From Oceanitalea sp047302425 (GTDB lineage: Bacteria > Actinomycetota > Actinomycetes > Actinomycetales > Actinomycetaceae), in the NCBI RefSeq assembly GCF_047302425.1, contig NZ_CP154855.1, positions 1,302,001 to 1,366,000 of the forward strand: a stretch of 64,000 bases of DNA, written 5' to 3'. The translations under genes and the position numbers were made by a program. The notes under the pieces were generated by a model, which did not search any database, was not told where the DNA came from, and was given only the letters and a program-made list of their open reading frames with translations. Positions 17,959 through 26,811 of the stretch are shown one piece after another. Numbering within the stretch: position 1 is the stretch's first letter; each line of letters opens with the position of its first letter.

Positions 17959-18190
17959 TGTCGGATGGGCCGCACGATCCGCACACGGGTTACCGTGCTG
18001 AAGGGCGACGCAAGATCGGAATGCACGACGCAAGCGCCAAGGGGGTTGGCGGCGGTGCGGCGCAGATCACATGGCCGGATGCTGAGACGGGCGTCTCTCC
18101 CGTTGGACATCGGGAGGCCCCGCGGCGGACCCTGGACCTGCCACGACGCGCCGCACTCCCGCGCGCCTCGTGCCCTGGAGGAGGCCCCGG

Positions 18191-19177
18191 TTGATCGACC
18201 TAGTGGACGTGTCCAAGACCTTCCGCACACCCGGCGGCGAGGTCCACGCGCTCGACCACGTGAACCTGCACGTCGAGCCGGGGGAGGTCTTCGGGATCGT
18301 CGGGCAGTCCGGCGCGGGCAAGTCCACGCTCATCCGCACGGTCAACGCCCTGGAGAAGCCGGACTCCGGGACGGTCACCGTCGACGGCGCCGTCATCTCC
18401 GATCTCAAGGGCAAGGAGCTGCGCGAGGCCCGCCGCCGCGCGGGGATGATCTTCCAGCACTTCAACCTGCTGTCCTCCCGCACCGCGCAGGCCAACGTCG
18501 AGCTCGCCCTCGAGATCGCCGGCACCTCCCGCGCCGACCGCCGCCTGCGCGCGCAGGAGATCCTCGAGCTCGTCGGCCTGTCCGACCGCGCCGGCGCCTA
18601 CCCGGCCCAGCTCTCGGGCGGCCAGAAGCAGCGCGTCGGCATCGCCCGCGCCCTGGCCGACAACCCGCGCGTCCTGCTCTCCGACGAGGCCACCTCCGCC
18701 CTCGACCCGGAGACCACCCGCTCGGTCCTCGACCTCATCCGCCGCCTGTCCCGCGAGCTCGGCCTCACCGTCCTCCTCATCACCCACGAGATGGACGTCA
18801 TCAAGCGCATCTGCGACTCCGCCGCCCTCATGGAGAACGGCCGCATCATCGAGTCCGGCGCGATGGAGCAGCTCATCACCACCCCGGGCTCGCGCCTGGC
18901 CTCGGCGCTCTTCGAGCTCGGCGAGCTGCCGCCCGAGCGCGGCACCCGCATCGTCGACATCACCTTCACCAAGCAGACGTCCTCCGAGCCGGTCATCGCG
19001 CGCCTCGCCCGCGAGCAGGGCCTGGACGTCGCCATCCTCGGCGCCGCGATCGAGACGATCCACGGCGGCACCCAGACCGGCCGCACCCGCCTGGAGATCC
19101 CGGGCACCGGCGAGCAGGTCGAGACCGCCCTGACCTACCTGCGCTCGCAGGGACTCTTCGTGGAGGTGGTCCGATGA
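18191..19177 (+). CDS. metN: Methionine ABC transporter ATP-binding protein
   Basis: 328 residues. ABC ATPase motifs: Walker A GQSGAGKST, Q-loop IFQHFN, signature LSGGQKQR, Walker B VLLSDEATSALDP, and the H-loop His in ITHEMD. After the ATPase domain comes the ACT-like NIL domain (about 250-328: GTRIVDITFTKQTSSEPVIARLAREQG), which senses methionine and is diagnostic of MetN. The TTG start at 18191 follows GGAGGAGGCCCC; no ATG gives a sensible N-terminus. It overlaps metI by 4 nt. The 267-nt leader contains several short hairpins. Confidence 0.93.
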   Translation: MIDLVDVSKTFRTPGGEVHALDHVNLHVEPGEVFGIVGQSGAGKSTLIRTVNALEKPDSGTVTVDGAVISDLKGKELREARRRAGMIFQHFNLLSSRTAQANVELALEIAGTSRADRRLRAQEILELVGLSDRAGAYPAQLSGGQKQRVGIARALADNPRVLLSDEATSALDPETTRSVLDLIRRLSRELGLTVLLITHEMDVIKRICDSAALMENGRIIESGAMEQLITTPGSRLASALFELGELPPERGTRIVDITFTKQTSSEPVIARLAREQGLDVAILGAAIETIHGGTQTGRTRLEIPGTGEQVETALTYLRSQGLFVEVVR

Positions 19178-19875
19178 TCGACCGCAACGACCCGGACTTC
19201 TGGTCCGACCTCGTCGAGGTCGTCACCGGCGCGACCTGGGAGACCCTCTACATGGTCTTCGTCGCGCTCCTCTTCACCGTCGTCGTCGGCGTCGCGATCG
19301 GCGTCCTCCTCGTCACCACCGAGGACGGTGGCCTCTACGCCAAGCCCTTCGGCTCCCGCGCCCTGGGGAAGGTGGTGAACCGGGTGCTCGACGTCGTCGT
19401 CAACATCGGCCGCTCGATCCCGTTCATCATCCTCATGTTCCTGCTCATCCCCTTCACGCGGTTCGTCGTCGGCACCTTCATCGGCCCGACCGCCTCGATC
19501 GTCCCGCTCACCATCGCCGGCATCCCCTTCTTCGCCCGGCTCGTGGAGATCGCGGTGCGTGAGGTGCCGCGCGGGGTCATCGACGCCGCCGTCTCCCTCG
19601 GTGCCACGAAGCGGACGATCCTCTTCAAGGTCCTCCTCGCCGAGGCCGTCCCCGCCCTCACCCTGGGACTGTCGACGACCGTCGTCGGCCTCATCGGCTA
19701 CTCCGCGATGGTCGGTGCCGTCGGGGGCGGCGGCCTCGGGGACGTCGCCTTCCGCTACGGCTACCAGCGCTACAGCCTCGAGTACATGCTCGTCGTCGTC
19801 GTGCTCCTCGTCGTCCTCGTCCAGATCCTCCAGTCCGCCGGCAACTACGTCGCTCGACGTGCCTCCCACCGCTAG
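19174..19875 (+). CDS. metI: Methionine ABC transporter permease
   Basis: 233 residues with five membrane helices (about 25-50, 75-100, 105-125, 160-185 and 200-225). The EAA loop that docks on the ATPase is visible: REVPRGVIDAAVSLGATKRTILFKVLLAEAVPAL. The GYSAMVGAVGGGGLGDVA stretch is typical of MetI. The ATG overlaps the metN stop, and metQ follows 10 nt downstream, so the three genes form one importer operon for D/L-methionine. Confidence 0.95.
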   Translation: MIDRNDPDFWSDLVEVVTGATWETLYMVFVALLFTVVVGVAIGVLLVTTEDGGLYAKPFGSRALGKVVNRVLDVVVNIGRSIPFIILMFLLIPFTRFVVGTFIGPTASIVPLTIAGIPFFARLVEIAVREVPRGVIDAAVSLGATKRTILFKVLLAEAVPALTLGLSTTVVGLIGYSAMVGAVGGGGLGDVAFRYGYQRYSLEYMLVVVVLLVVLVQILQSAGNYVARRASHR

Positions 19876-19885
19876 GAAGAAGAAC

Positions 19886-20695
19886 ATGCGCCTCACCCGC
19901 ACCCTGCCCGTCGCCGTCGTCGCCGCCCTCGCCCTCACCGCCTGCGGTGGCGGGGACGACGACGGCGCATCCTCCGACGCCGGGTCCGACACCATCCGCG
20001 TGGCCGCCCTCGCCGTCCCCGCCGGCGACATGCTGCGCTTCGTCGCCGAGGAGCTTGCCCCGGCCGAGGGCCTGACCGTGGAGTTCGTCGAGTTCAGCGA
20101 CTACAACACCCCGAACCCGGCCGTCGTCGACGGCGACGCGGACGCCAACCTCTTCCAGAACACGACGTTCATGGAGACCTTCAACGAGGCCGCCGGCGAG
20201 GAGCTCGTCTCCGTCGGCGAGGTCTACCTGCCGCGCATGGGCCTGTACTCCAACGACTACACCTCGCTCGAGGACTTGCCCGACGGCGCGACGGTCGCCA
20301 TCCCCAACGACCCGACCAACGAGGGCCGCGCCCTCAAGCTCCTCGCCGAGCACGGCCTCATCGAGGTCACCGAGGAGCCCATCACGATCGCCGACATCAC
20401 CGACAACCCGCGGAACATCGAGTTCGTCGAGATCGAGAACGCCACCCTCCCGCAGGCCGTGGAGGACCAGGACGCCGCGATCGTCACCGCCGCCTTCGCG
20501 CTGCCCGCCGGCCTGGGTGAGGACAAGATGATCCTCGCCGAGGAGAGCGACAGCGAGTACTACAACGTGCTGTCCACGACCCCCGAGCTGGCCGACGACC
20601 CGCGCATCGAGACCCTCTACGAGCTGCTCACCTCCGACGAGATGGACCAGTTCATCGAGGAGGAGTACCAGGGCGTCATCATCCCCGTGGAGTGA
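19886..20695 (+). CDS. metQ: Methionine-binding lipoprotein
   Basis: 269 residues. The signal peptide ends in a lipobox (ALALTAC, Cys20), so the protein is lipid-anchored outside the membrane. The NlpA/MetQ fold is clear: VAALAVPAGDMLRFVAEELA, DYNTPNPAVVDGDADANLFQNTTFMETFNEA and DGATVAIPNDPTNEGRALKLLAEHGLI. It delivers methionine to MetNI. AGGAAGAAGAAC precedes the ATG. A large hairpin terminates the operon. Confidence 0.95.
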   Translation: MRLTRTLPVAVVAALALTACGGGDDDGASSDAGSDTIRVAALAVPAGDMLRFVAEELAPAEGLTVEFVEFSDYNTPNPAVVDGDADANLFQNTTFMETFNEAAGEELVSVGEVYLPRMGLYSNDYTSLEDLPDGATVAIPNDPTNEGRALKLLAEHGLIEVTEEPITIADITDNPRNIEFVEIENATLPQAVEDQDAAIVTAAFALPAGLGEDKMILAEESDSEYYNVLSTTPELADDPRIETLYELLTSDEMDQFIEEEYQGVIIPVE

Positions 20696-20700
20696 CGCGT

Positions 20701-20759
20701 AACAACTCTGCTCTCGGCGCGAAGGGGGACACCCCCTCCGCGGCGAGAGCAGAGTTGTT
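20701..20759. terminator. Long bidirectional hairpin terminator (20-nt repeat family member)
   Basis: AACAACTCTGCTCTCG pairs perfectly with its reverse complement at the other end, and an inner stem AGGGGG-ACA-CCCCCT extends it. It separates convergent metQ and the DUF4832 lipoprotein gene. The right arm continues as GAGAGCAGAGTTGTTCC, a variant of the dispersed motif also seen near 26755, 36048, 45511, 49685 and 49763. Confidence 0.85.
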
Positions 20760-20765
20760 CCTGGG

Positions 20766-22160
20766 CTACGGCTCGAGGGTGAGGTAGCCGAAGGCGTGGG
20801 CGTCCTGGCCGGCGTTGGCCAGGCGCAGCGGGGCGCCGCCCGGCATGGGGTTGGGGACGTGGAGGGCGAGGTGCTCGCCGTCGCCCGGGAGCGGCAGCGT
20901 CCCGCGGACCTCCTGCTCCTCCCCGGGCGCCAGGCCACGCAGGTCCAGCCCCTCGGCGGGGACCGAGGCGAGGACGTCGCCGTCGTCGTCGAGGAGCGCC
21001 AGCTCACCCGCCCAGTCCGCGGAGAAGGGCGCGACCCCGCGGTTGGTGAGCCGCACGGTGACGTCGACGCCGTCGTCGTGCGCCACGAAGCGGACGGCGA
21101 CGGCAGTGAGGTCCTCGCCCATGGCGGCGCCGGCGGCGAGGGCACGCTCGCGGTCCGCGCCGGTGTAGCCCTCGGTGTAGGCGCGGTCGTTGACGAGCCA
21201 GGACACGTGCGTGGCCTCGATCGCCGCCGCGACGTCCTCGACAGGCTCACCCGCCATGTCCGGGCAGTCGAGCGGGGAGGAGAAGGCGCAGGTCTGCAGT
21301 GCCGGGTAGAGCTCTCCGCCGATCGGCTGGGTGAGCCACCGGTCGGTCAGGCCGGTCTCCTCGAGCAGCGAGACGAAGTGCCACGGCTCGGTGGGCAGGG
21401 TCTCGTAGGCGAAGGAGTCGTCGTGGAAGCCGACGGCGTAGGGCGCGGTCGTCGCCGACGGGTAGCGGGCGAGCACGGGCGTCGTGTCGAAGGCAGCGTC
21501 CCAGGCGGCGAACAGCTCCTCCTCGGTCGCCTCGCTCGGCATCCAGTCCTCCGTGCCGGCCTCCCCGTCCAGCGGCCACGTGTGCTGCTCGCCCCAGAAG
21601 CCGACGAGGCCGCTCGTGACGAAGCCGAGGCGCGCGTCGCCGTCGTACTCGGCGCCGAGGGCGGTGACGAGGTCGGTGAGGAGGGCGACGACGCGCGGGT
21701 CGTCGTAGTCGGGGGAGAAGCTGATGCCGTCGTTCCCGTGCTGGGTGTAGCGGCGGGACTGGTCGATGCCGCCCTCGCCGAGGAGGTGGTCCGGGACGCC
21801 GGTGGGCAGGCCGGGGTAGTCGAGGTAGAGGCGCAGGACCGACTGGCGGCCGCGGGAGGCGACGTCCTCCAGCCGGGCCTCGAGAGCGGTCCAGTCGTAC
21901 TCGCCCTCGCCGGTGACGACGGCCGCGACGGGCAGGTAGAACCACTCCATCGTCGCCGGGAACTCCGGGTCCGCCGGCTCCCACGGGTCGCCGGGCTCGG
22001 GCGCGAAGGGCACCCAGCCCGAGAGCGGGTTGCCCACCACCGGCGGGGCCGGGGCGAGCGCGGTCCAGCTGTCGTCCGCCGCGCACGCCGTCGTCACGAG
22101 CAGGGCCGTCACGGCGAGGAGCGTACGGGAGGCGCGCGGCGGCGGGCCGGCCGGGAGCAC
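20766..22160 (-). CDS. Putative secreted lipoprotein with DUF4832 domain
   Basis: 464 residues. The N-terminal signal ends in a lipobox-like LVTTAC (Cys26). The region GNPLSGWVPFAPEPG...MEWFYLPVAAV begins a TIM-barrel-like part. It continues with GFVTSGLVGFWGEQHTW and then THVSWLVNDRAYTEGYTG, the hallmark of DUF4832, followed by a beta-sandwich (VAVRFVAHDDGVDVTVRLTNRGVAPF). Such proteins resemble glycoside hydrolases but the substrate is unknown. A GTG start is used, 3 nt past the stop of the amidase gene, so the two genes are probably cotranscribed. Confidence 0.78.
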   Translation of the reverse strand: MLPAGPPPRASRTLLAVTALLVTTACAADDSWTALAPAPPVVGNPLSGWVPFAPEPGDPWEPADPEFPATMEWFYLPVAAVVTGEGEYDWTALEARLEDVASRGRQSVLRLYLDYPGLPTGVPDHLLGEGGIDQSRRYTQHGNDGISFSPDYDDPRVVALLTDLVTALGAEYDGDARLGFVTSGLVGFWGEQHTWPLDGEAGTEDWMPSEATEEELFAAWDAAFDTTPVLARYPSATTAPYAVGFHDDSFAYETLPTEPWHFVSLLEETGLTDRWLTQPIGGELYPALQTCAFSSPLDCPDMAGEPVEDVAAAIEATHVSWLVNDRAYTEGYTGADRERALAAGAAMGEDLTAVAVRFVAHDDGVDVTVRLTNRGVAPFSADWAGELALLDDDGDVLASVPAEGLDLRGLAPGEEQEVRGTLPLPGDGEHLALHVPNPMPGGAPLRLANAGQDAHAFGYLTLEP

Positions 22161-22163
22161 GGT

Positions 22164-22964
22164 CTACCGCTCGCGCGGGACCACGCGGTAGCGGCGCAGG
22201 CGCAGCGCCGGGTTGACCCGACGCACGTGCTCGAGGCGCTCGCGGTCCAGCTCCGCCACGGCGACGCCGGGCACCTCCCCGGCCGCGGCGAGCGAGACGC
22301 CCATGGGGTCGAGGACGGCGCTGTTGCCGATGCTCGTGGGGCCGGTCTGGTCCGCGCCGAGCACGTAGACGGTGTTCTCGATCGCCCGCGCCCGCAGCAG
22401 CGTGCCCCAGTGGTACTCCTTGAGCGGCCCCGGCGCCCAGGCGGCGGGGATGGCCAGGACGTCCGCGCCGGCGTCGACGAGGGTGCGGGACGCCTCGGGG
22501 AAGCGCAGGTCGTAGCAGGTCTGCAGGCCCACGGTGAAGCCCTCGACCTCGAGCAGTGCCGGCTCCTGCGGGTCCGCGGCCAGCACGCGGTCGGACTCCC
22601 GGTAGCCGAAGGCGTCGTAGAGGTGGACCTTGCGGTAGACGGCCCGCACCTCACCGTCCTGGATGCCGACGAGCGCGTTGCGGATCCGGTAGCCGTCCAC
22701 CTCCTCGTTGGTCCCGACCACCACGGTGAGGCCGAGCTCCTTGGACAGCTCGCGCAGCCGTCCGACGCTCGGGCCGTCCAGCGGCTCGGCGCTCGCGACG
22801 AAGCGCTCGTCCATCGCCGGTGCCGTGTAGATGGAGAACTCCGGCAGCACGGCGAGCCGGGCGCCACGCCCAGCGGCCGTGCGCAGGTGCGCCTCGATGG
22901 CGCGCAGGTTCGCCGCCTTGTCCGTTCCCGGCCCGTGCTGCGCGACCGCCACCGTCAGCGACAT
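22164..22964 (-). CDS. Carbon-nitrogen hydrolase (nitrilase/omega-amidase superfamily)
   Basis: 266 residues, the normal size for single-domain amidases. The catalytic triad is visible: E42 (VLPEFS), K112 (YRKVHLYD) and C150 (QTCYDLRFPE). The second conserved Glu region and the W-A-P loop (IPAAWAPG) are also present. Enzymes of this type hydrolyse small amides such as 2-oxoglutaramate or deaminated glutathione. ATG 22964 follows CGGAGGGAGAGCAGC, a strong ribosome site. It lies upstream of the DUF4832 lipoprotein gene with 3 nt between. Confidence 0.92.
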   Translation of the reverse strand: MSLTVAVAQHGPGTDKAANLRAIEAHLRTAAGRGARLAVLPEFSIYTAPAMDERFVASAEPLDGPSVGRLRELSKELGLTVVVGTNEEVDGYRIRNALVGIQDGEVRAVYRKVHLYDAFGYRESDRVLAADPQEPALLEVEGFTVGLQTCYDLRFPEASRTLVDAGADVLAIPAAWAPGPLKEYHWGTLLRARAIENTVYVLGADQTGPTSIGNSAVLDPMGVSLAAAGEVPGVAVAELDRERLEHVRRVNPALRLRRYRVVPRER

Positions 22965-23245
22965 GCTGCTCTCCCTCCGACCTCGCCCTCCACGCGACAG
23001 TACCGCTCCTCGCACGCTCGCCCCGCCGTCGTCCGCGGGTACGACGACGGCGCCACGCCCCGCCCGGGACGTAGCGCCGTCGTCGCCCGCTGCCGACCGT
23101 GTGGCCGGCTCAGGTCTGCAGGTGAAGAGTAGCGGGCGACGGCCCTCGCGAGGGCGCGTTTGTCGTCTCGTGACGACGGCAATGTGCTTCCCGGTGGGGC
23201 GGTGACCTCGCTAGCGTGGGCCACCACCCGAGCGAGGAGACACCC

Positions 23246-23620
23246 GTGAAGATCACCAACCAGCTCGTCGTCTTCGACGCCGCCGACCTGGAGTCCGAGA
23301 GCAGCTTCTGGGCCGGCGTCCTCGGGGGCACCGTGGACGCCGAGGACGACTGGCACACCGTCAAGGTCGACGGGCAGGCGCGCATCGCCGTCCAGCTCGC
23401 CCCCGACCACGTCCCGCCGCAGTGGCCCGACGGCAACCCGCAGCAGGTCCACCTCGACCTGTGGGTGGAGGACATCGCCGAGGCCCACGAGCACGTCATG
23501 TCCGTCGGGGCGCGGCTGCTCCAGGAGGCGCAGCACCCCGACGAGAGCGACGACTTCCAGGTCTACGCCGACCCCGCCGGCCACCCCTTCTGCCTGTGCT
23601 TCCCCCGGGCGGCGTCGTGA
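23246..23620 (+). CDS. VOC/glyoxalase family protein
   Basis: 124 residues with paired beta-alpha-beta-beta-beta modules: FDAADLESESSFWAGVLGGTVD at the start, VHLDLWVEDIAEAHEHVMSVGARLL in the middle and VYADPAGHPFCLCFP at the end. This is the vicinal-oxygen-chelate fold, often in metal-dependent isomerases, dioxygenases or resistance proteins; substrate unknown. The GTG start follows GAGGAGACACCC. It overlaps the DinB-like gene by 4 nt (GTGA), so the two are coupled. Confidence 0.88.
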   Translation: MKITNQLVVFDAADLESESSFWAGVLGGTVDAEDDWHTVKVDGQARIAVQLAPDHVPPQWPDGNPQQVHLDLWVEDIAEAHEHVMSVGARLLQEAQHPDESDDFQVYADPAGHPFCLCFPRAAS

Positions 23621-24192
23621 GGGACCCCAAGGACACGCTCCACGAGTACCTGCAGCGCTCCCGCGACGCGATGCTGTGGAAGCTCGAGGGCCTCCCGGAG
23701 CGCGACGTGCGCTGGCCGCACACGCCCACCGGCACCAACCTCCTCGGCCTGGTCAAGCACCTCGCCGGTGTCGAGCTCGGCTACTTCGGTGACACCTTCG
23801 GTCGGCCCGGGCCGCTCGCGCTGCCGTGGATGAGTGAGGACGCCGAGGAGAACGCCGACATGTGGGCGACGGCGGAGGAGTCGGTCGAGGACGTCGTCGG
23901 CATGTACCGGCAGGCCTGGGCACACGCCGACGCGACCATCGCCGAGCTCGACCTCGACTCGCCCGGCCGCGTGCCGTGGTGGCGCGGCGGGGACGTCACC
24001 CTCCACCACATCCTCGTCCACGTCATCGCCGAGACCGCCCGGCACGCTGGCCACGCCGACATCATCCGCGAGCAGATCGACGGCGCCGCCGGGCTGCGCG
24101 CGGGCGCGACGAACATCCCGGGCAAGGGAGAAACGTGGTGGGAGGAGTACGTCGCCAGGCTCCAGCGGGTGGCGGAGGAGGCGGGCGGCTGA
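23617..24192 (+). CDS. DinB/DUF664 family protein
   Basis: 191 residues. It has the four-helix DinB-like fold: DTLHEYLQRSRDAMLWKLEGLPERDVRWP, NLLGLVKHLAGVELGYFGDTF with the first metal-binding His, and HHILVHVIAETARHAGHADIIREQIDG with the other histidines of the metal site. Members of this group are putative thiol-dependent (mycothiol or bacillithiol) S-transferases. Its GTG start overlaps the stop of the VOC gene, suggesting a joint role in detoxification (inference). Confidence 0.88.
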   Translation: MRDPKDTLHEYLQRSRDAMLWKLEGLPERDVRWPHTPTGTNLLGLVKHLAGVELGYFGDTFGRPGPLALPWMSEDAEENADMWATAEESVEDVVGMYRQAWAHADATIAELDLDSPGRVPWWRGGDVTLHHILVHVIAETARHAGHADIIREQIDGAAGLRAGATNIPGKGETWWEEYVARLQRVAEEAGG

Positions 24193-24214
24193 GGCGTCCC
24201 TAGGCTTGTCCCCC

Positions 24215-25198
24215 GTGACTACCGACGACGACGGCGCGACCCGCGTCCCGTACCTGGGCCTGGGAACCGGGCCGCTCGGCAACCTCTACACCGAGGTCCC
24301 GGAGGAGCAGGCGCTCGCGACCGTCCGCGCCGCCTGGGAGCTGGGCGTGCGCACCTTCGACACGGCGCCGCACTACGGGCTCGGCCTGGCCGAAAAGCGG
24401 CTCGGGCGCGCCCTGGCCGAGCTGGGCGTCGCGCGCGAGGAGTACACCGTCTCGACGAAGGTCGGCCGGCTCCTGGAGCCCAACCCTGACTACCGGCCCG
24501 GGCAGCTCGACGACGGCGGGTTCGCGGTCCCGGCGACGCTGCGCCGGCGCTGGGACCCGAGCGAGGCCGGTATCCGCCGTAGCCTCGAGGACTCCCTCGA
24601 GCGCCTCGGCCTGGACCACGTCGACACCCTCTACCTCCACGACCCCGAGGCCTACGACGTCGACGACGCCGTCGTCCGCGCCCTGCCCGCCCTCGTGCGG
24701 CTGCGGGAGGAGGGCCTGGTGCGACGGGTGGGCGTGGGCTCGGGGGACCTCGCCGCCCTCACCCGCTGCGTCACCGAGGGCGAGCTCGACGAGGTCATCT
24801 GCGCCGGGCGCTACACGCTGCTCGAGCAGCCGGCCGCCGAGGCCTTCCTCCCGCTGTGCCTCGAGCGCGGCGTGGACGTCGTCGCCGCCGGGGTCTACAG
24901 CTCCGGCGCGCTCGCCACGAGGAGCGTGCCGGAGACGGTGATGTACAACTACGCGCCGGCCGACGAGTCGGCCGTGGCACGGCTGCGGCGCCTCCACGAG
25001 GTCTGCGGGACCCACGGGGTCGCCGTGCCCGCCGCCGCGATCCGCTTCGCCGCGCGGCACCCGGCGGTCACCACCGTCCTCGTCGGTGCGCGCCACCCGG
25101 ACGAGGTCGCCGCCGCCGTCGCCCACGCCGTCGCCGACGTCCCGGACGCGCTGTGGGAGGACCTGAGCGGGCAGGGACTCGTCGCCGCGGGTCGATAG
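24215..25198 (+). CDS. Aldo/keto reductase
   Basis: 327 residues. The AKR tetrad is visible: D in TFDTAPHYGLGLAEKRLG with Tyr, K in VSTKVGRLLEP, and H in TLYLHDPEAYD. The PLGNLY start and the GLGLAEKRLG box resemble the D-threo-aldose (L-fucose) 1-dehydrogenase and pyridoxal dehydrogenase branch. The GTG start at 24215 is chosen because it gives a compact N-terminus MTTDDDGATRVPYLGLGTGPLG. It lies 22 nt after the DinB-like gene and 12 nt before gltX. Confidence 0.9.
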   Translation: MTTDDDGATRVPYLGLGTGPLGNLYTEVPEEQALATVRAAWELGVRTFDTAPHYGLGLAEKRLGRALAELGVAREEYTVSTKVGRLLEPNPDYRPGQLDDGGFAVPATLRRRWDPSEAGIRRSLEDSLERLGLDHVDTLYLHDPEAYDVDDAVVRALPALVRLREEGLVRRVGVGSGDLAALTRCVTEGELDEVICAGRYTLLEQPAAEAFLPLCLERGVDVVAAGVYSSGALATRSVPETVMYNYAPADESAVARLRRLHEVCGTHGVAVPAAAIRFAARHPAVTTVLVGARHPDEVAAAVAHAVADVPDALWEDLSGQGLVAAGR

Positions 25199-25210
25199 GC
25201 TGGGGGCACC

Positions 25211-26740
25211 ATGACCGAGACCTCTGCCGCCCCCGCCCCTGCCGACGACGGCGCCCGCTCCGGCGCCGTCCGCGTCCGCTTCTGCCCCTCGCCGACGGGG
25301 ACCCCGCACGTCGGGCTCATCCGCACGGCGCTGTTCAACTGGGCCTACGCGCGCCACGTGGGCGGCACCTTCGTGTTCCGCATCGAGGACACCGACGCCG
25401 CCCGCGACTCCGAGGAGAGCTACCAGCAGCTCCTCGACGCGATGCGCTGGCTCGGGCTCGACTGGGACGAGGGCGTCGAGGTCGGCGGGCCGCACGAGCC
25501 CTACCGCCAGTCCCAGCGCATGGACCTGTACTCGGACATTGCAGCGCGGCTGCTCGAGGCCGGGCACGCCTACGAGTCCTTCTCCACCCCCGAGGAGATC
25601 GAGGCCCGCCACCGTGCGGCCGGGCGCGACCCCAAGCTCGGCTACGACGGCTACGACCGCGACCTCACCGAGGAGCAGAAGGCTGCCTTCCGCGCCGAGG
25701 GCCGCGAGCCGGTGCTGCGCATCCGGATGCCCGACGAGGACGTGTCCTTCACCGACCTCGTCCGCGGCGAGATCAGCTTCAAGGCCGGCTCGGTGCCGGA
25801 CTTCGTCATCGTCCGCGCCAACGGCCAGCCCCTGTACACGCTCGTCAACCCGGTCGACGACGCGCTCATGAACATCACCCACGTGCTGCGCGGAGAGGAC
25901 CTGCTGTCCTCCACCCCGCGCCAGGTCGTGCTCTACCGCGCGCTGCTCGACATCGGCGTCGCCTCGGTCATGCCGAAGTTCGGGCACCTGCCCTACGTCA
26001 TGGGCGAGGGCAACAAGAAGCTGTCCAAGCGCGACCCGGAGTCCAACCTCTTCCTGCACCGCGAGAGGGGCTTCACCCCCGAGGGGCTGCTCAACTACCT
26101 CGCGCTGCTCGGCTGGGCGATCTCCCCGGACAACGACATCTTCACCCGCGAGGAGATGGTCGCGGCCTTCGACGTCGCCGACGTCAACCCCAACCCGGCA
26201 CGCTTCGACCTCAAGAAGGCCGAGGCCATCAACGCCACCCACCTGCGCCTGCTGGCGCCGGAGGACTTCCGCGCCCGGCTCGTGCCCTACCTGCGCGACG
26301 CCGGTGTGGTGACGGCCGGGTCCTACGACGCGCTGCCGGCCGCGCACCAGGCGCTGCTCACCGCCGCCGCGCCGCTGGTCCAGGAGCGCATGACGCTGCT
26401 CGGCGAGGCGCCGGGCATGCTCGGCTTCCTCTTCGTGGCCGACGACGCCGTCGTGGTCGAGGAGGACGCGCGCGGGGCGCTGCGCCCCGAGGCCGCCGAC
26501 GTGCTCGACCGCTCGATCGCCGTCCTCGAGGGCCTGGACGACTTCTCCCCGGAGGCGCAGCAGGAGGCGCTCAAGGCGGTGCTCGTCGAGGAGATGGGCA
26601 TCAAGCCGCGCTTCGCCTACGCGCCGCTGCGTGTGGCCATCACCGGCCGGCGGGTGTCCCCGCCGCTGTTCGAGTCGATGGAGATCCTCGGCAAGGACGC
26701 GAGCCTCACCCGCCTTCGCACCCTCCGCGCCAGCCTGTAG
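25211..26740 (+). CDS. gltX: Glutamyl-tRNA synthetase
   Basis: 509 residues, normal length. The class I HIGH-type motif is PSPTGTPHVGL (26-36) and the KMSKS-type motif is KKLSKRD (about 268-274). YTLVNPVDDALMNITHVLRGEDLLSSTPRQ is characteristic. It charges tRNA-Glu. In this organism Glu-tRNA also feeds haem synthesis through hemA, encoded 25 kb away. The gene ends at a perfect 21-bp hairpin. Confidence 0.97.
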   Translation: MTETSAAPAPADDGARSGAVRVRFCPSPTGTPHVGLIRTALFNWAYARHVGGTFVFRIEDTDAARDSEESYQQLLDAMRWLGLDWDEGVEVGGPHEPYRQSQRMDLYSDIAARLLEAGHAYESFSTPEEIEARHRAAGRDPKLGYDGYDRDLTEEQKAAFRAEGREPVLRIRMPDEDVSFTDLVRGEISFKAGSVPDFVIVRANGQPLYTLVNPVDDALMNITHVLRGEDLLSSTPRQVVLYRALLDIGVASVMPKFGHLPYVMGEGNKKLSKRDPESNLFLHRERGFTPEGLLNYLALLGWAISPDNDIFTREEMVAAFDVADVNPNPARFDLKKAEAINATHLRLLAPEDFRARLVPYLRDAGVVTAGSYDALPAAHQALLTAAAPLVQERMTLLGEAPGMLGFLFVADDAVVVEEDARGALRPEAADVLDRSIAVLEGLDDFSPEAQQEALKAVLVEEMGIKPRFAYAPLRVAITGRRVSPPLFESMEILGKDASLTRLRTLRASL

Positions 26741-26751
26741 CGGGCCTACTG

Positions 26752-26799
26752 ACCGCCGAGAGCCGAGTTGTTCCTGGGAACAACTCGGCTCTCGGCGGT
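26752..26799. terminator. Perfect 21-bp hairpin between gltX and the PAP2 phosphatase gene
   Basis: The left arm begins ACCGCCGAGAGCCGAG, the loop is CCTGGG, and the right arm is its exact reverse complement. It lies between convergent genes and should stop transcription in both directions. The arm contains GCCGAGAGCCGAGTTGTTCC, a member of the dispersed 20-nt motif family. Confidence 0.88.
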
Positions 26800-26811
26800 T
26801 CATGGCTCAGG

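Noticed and set aside
17924..18190. SAM-I, SAM-II or SAM-IV riboswitch before metN
   Set aside because: I looked for the conserved cores and found none; only short unrelated hairpins are present.
24200..26803. Long minus-strand frame opposite the aldo/keto reductase and gltX
   Set aside because: Both plus-strand genes have all family motifs; the antisense frame has none.
26741..26811. tRNA gene downstream of gltX
   Set aside because: The palindrome there is a simple hairpin; no cloverleaf, anticodon arm or T-loop is visible.
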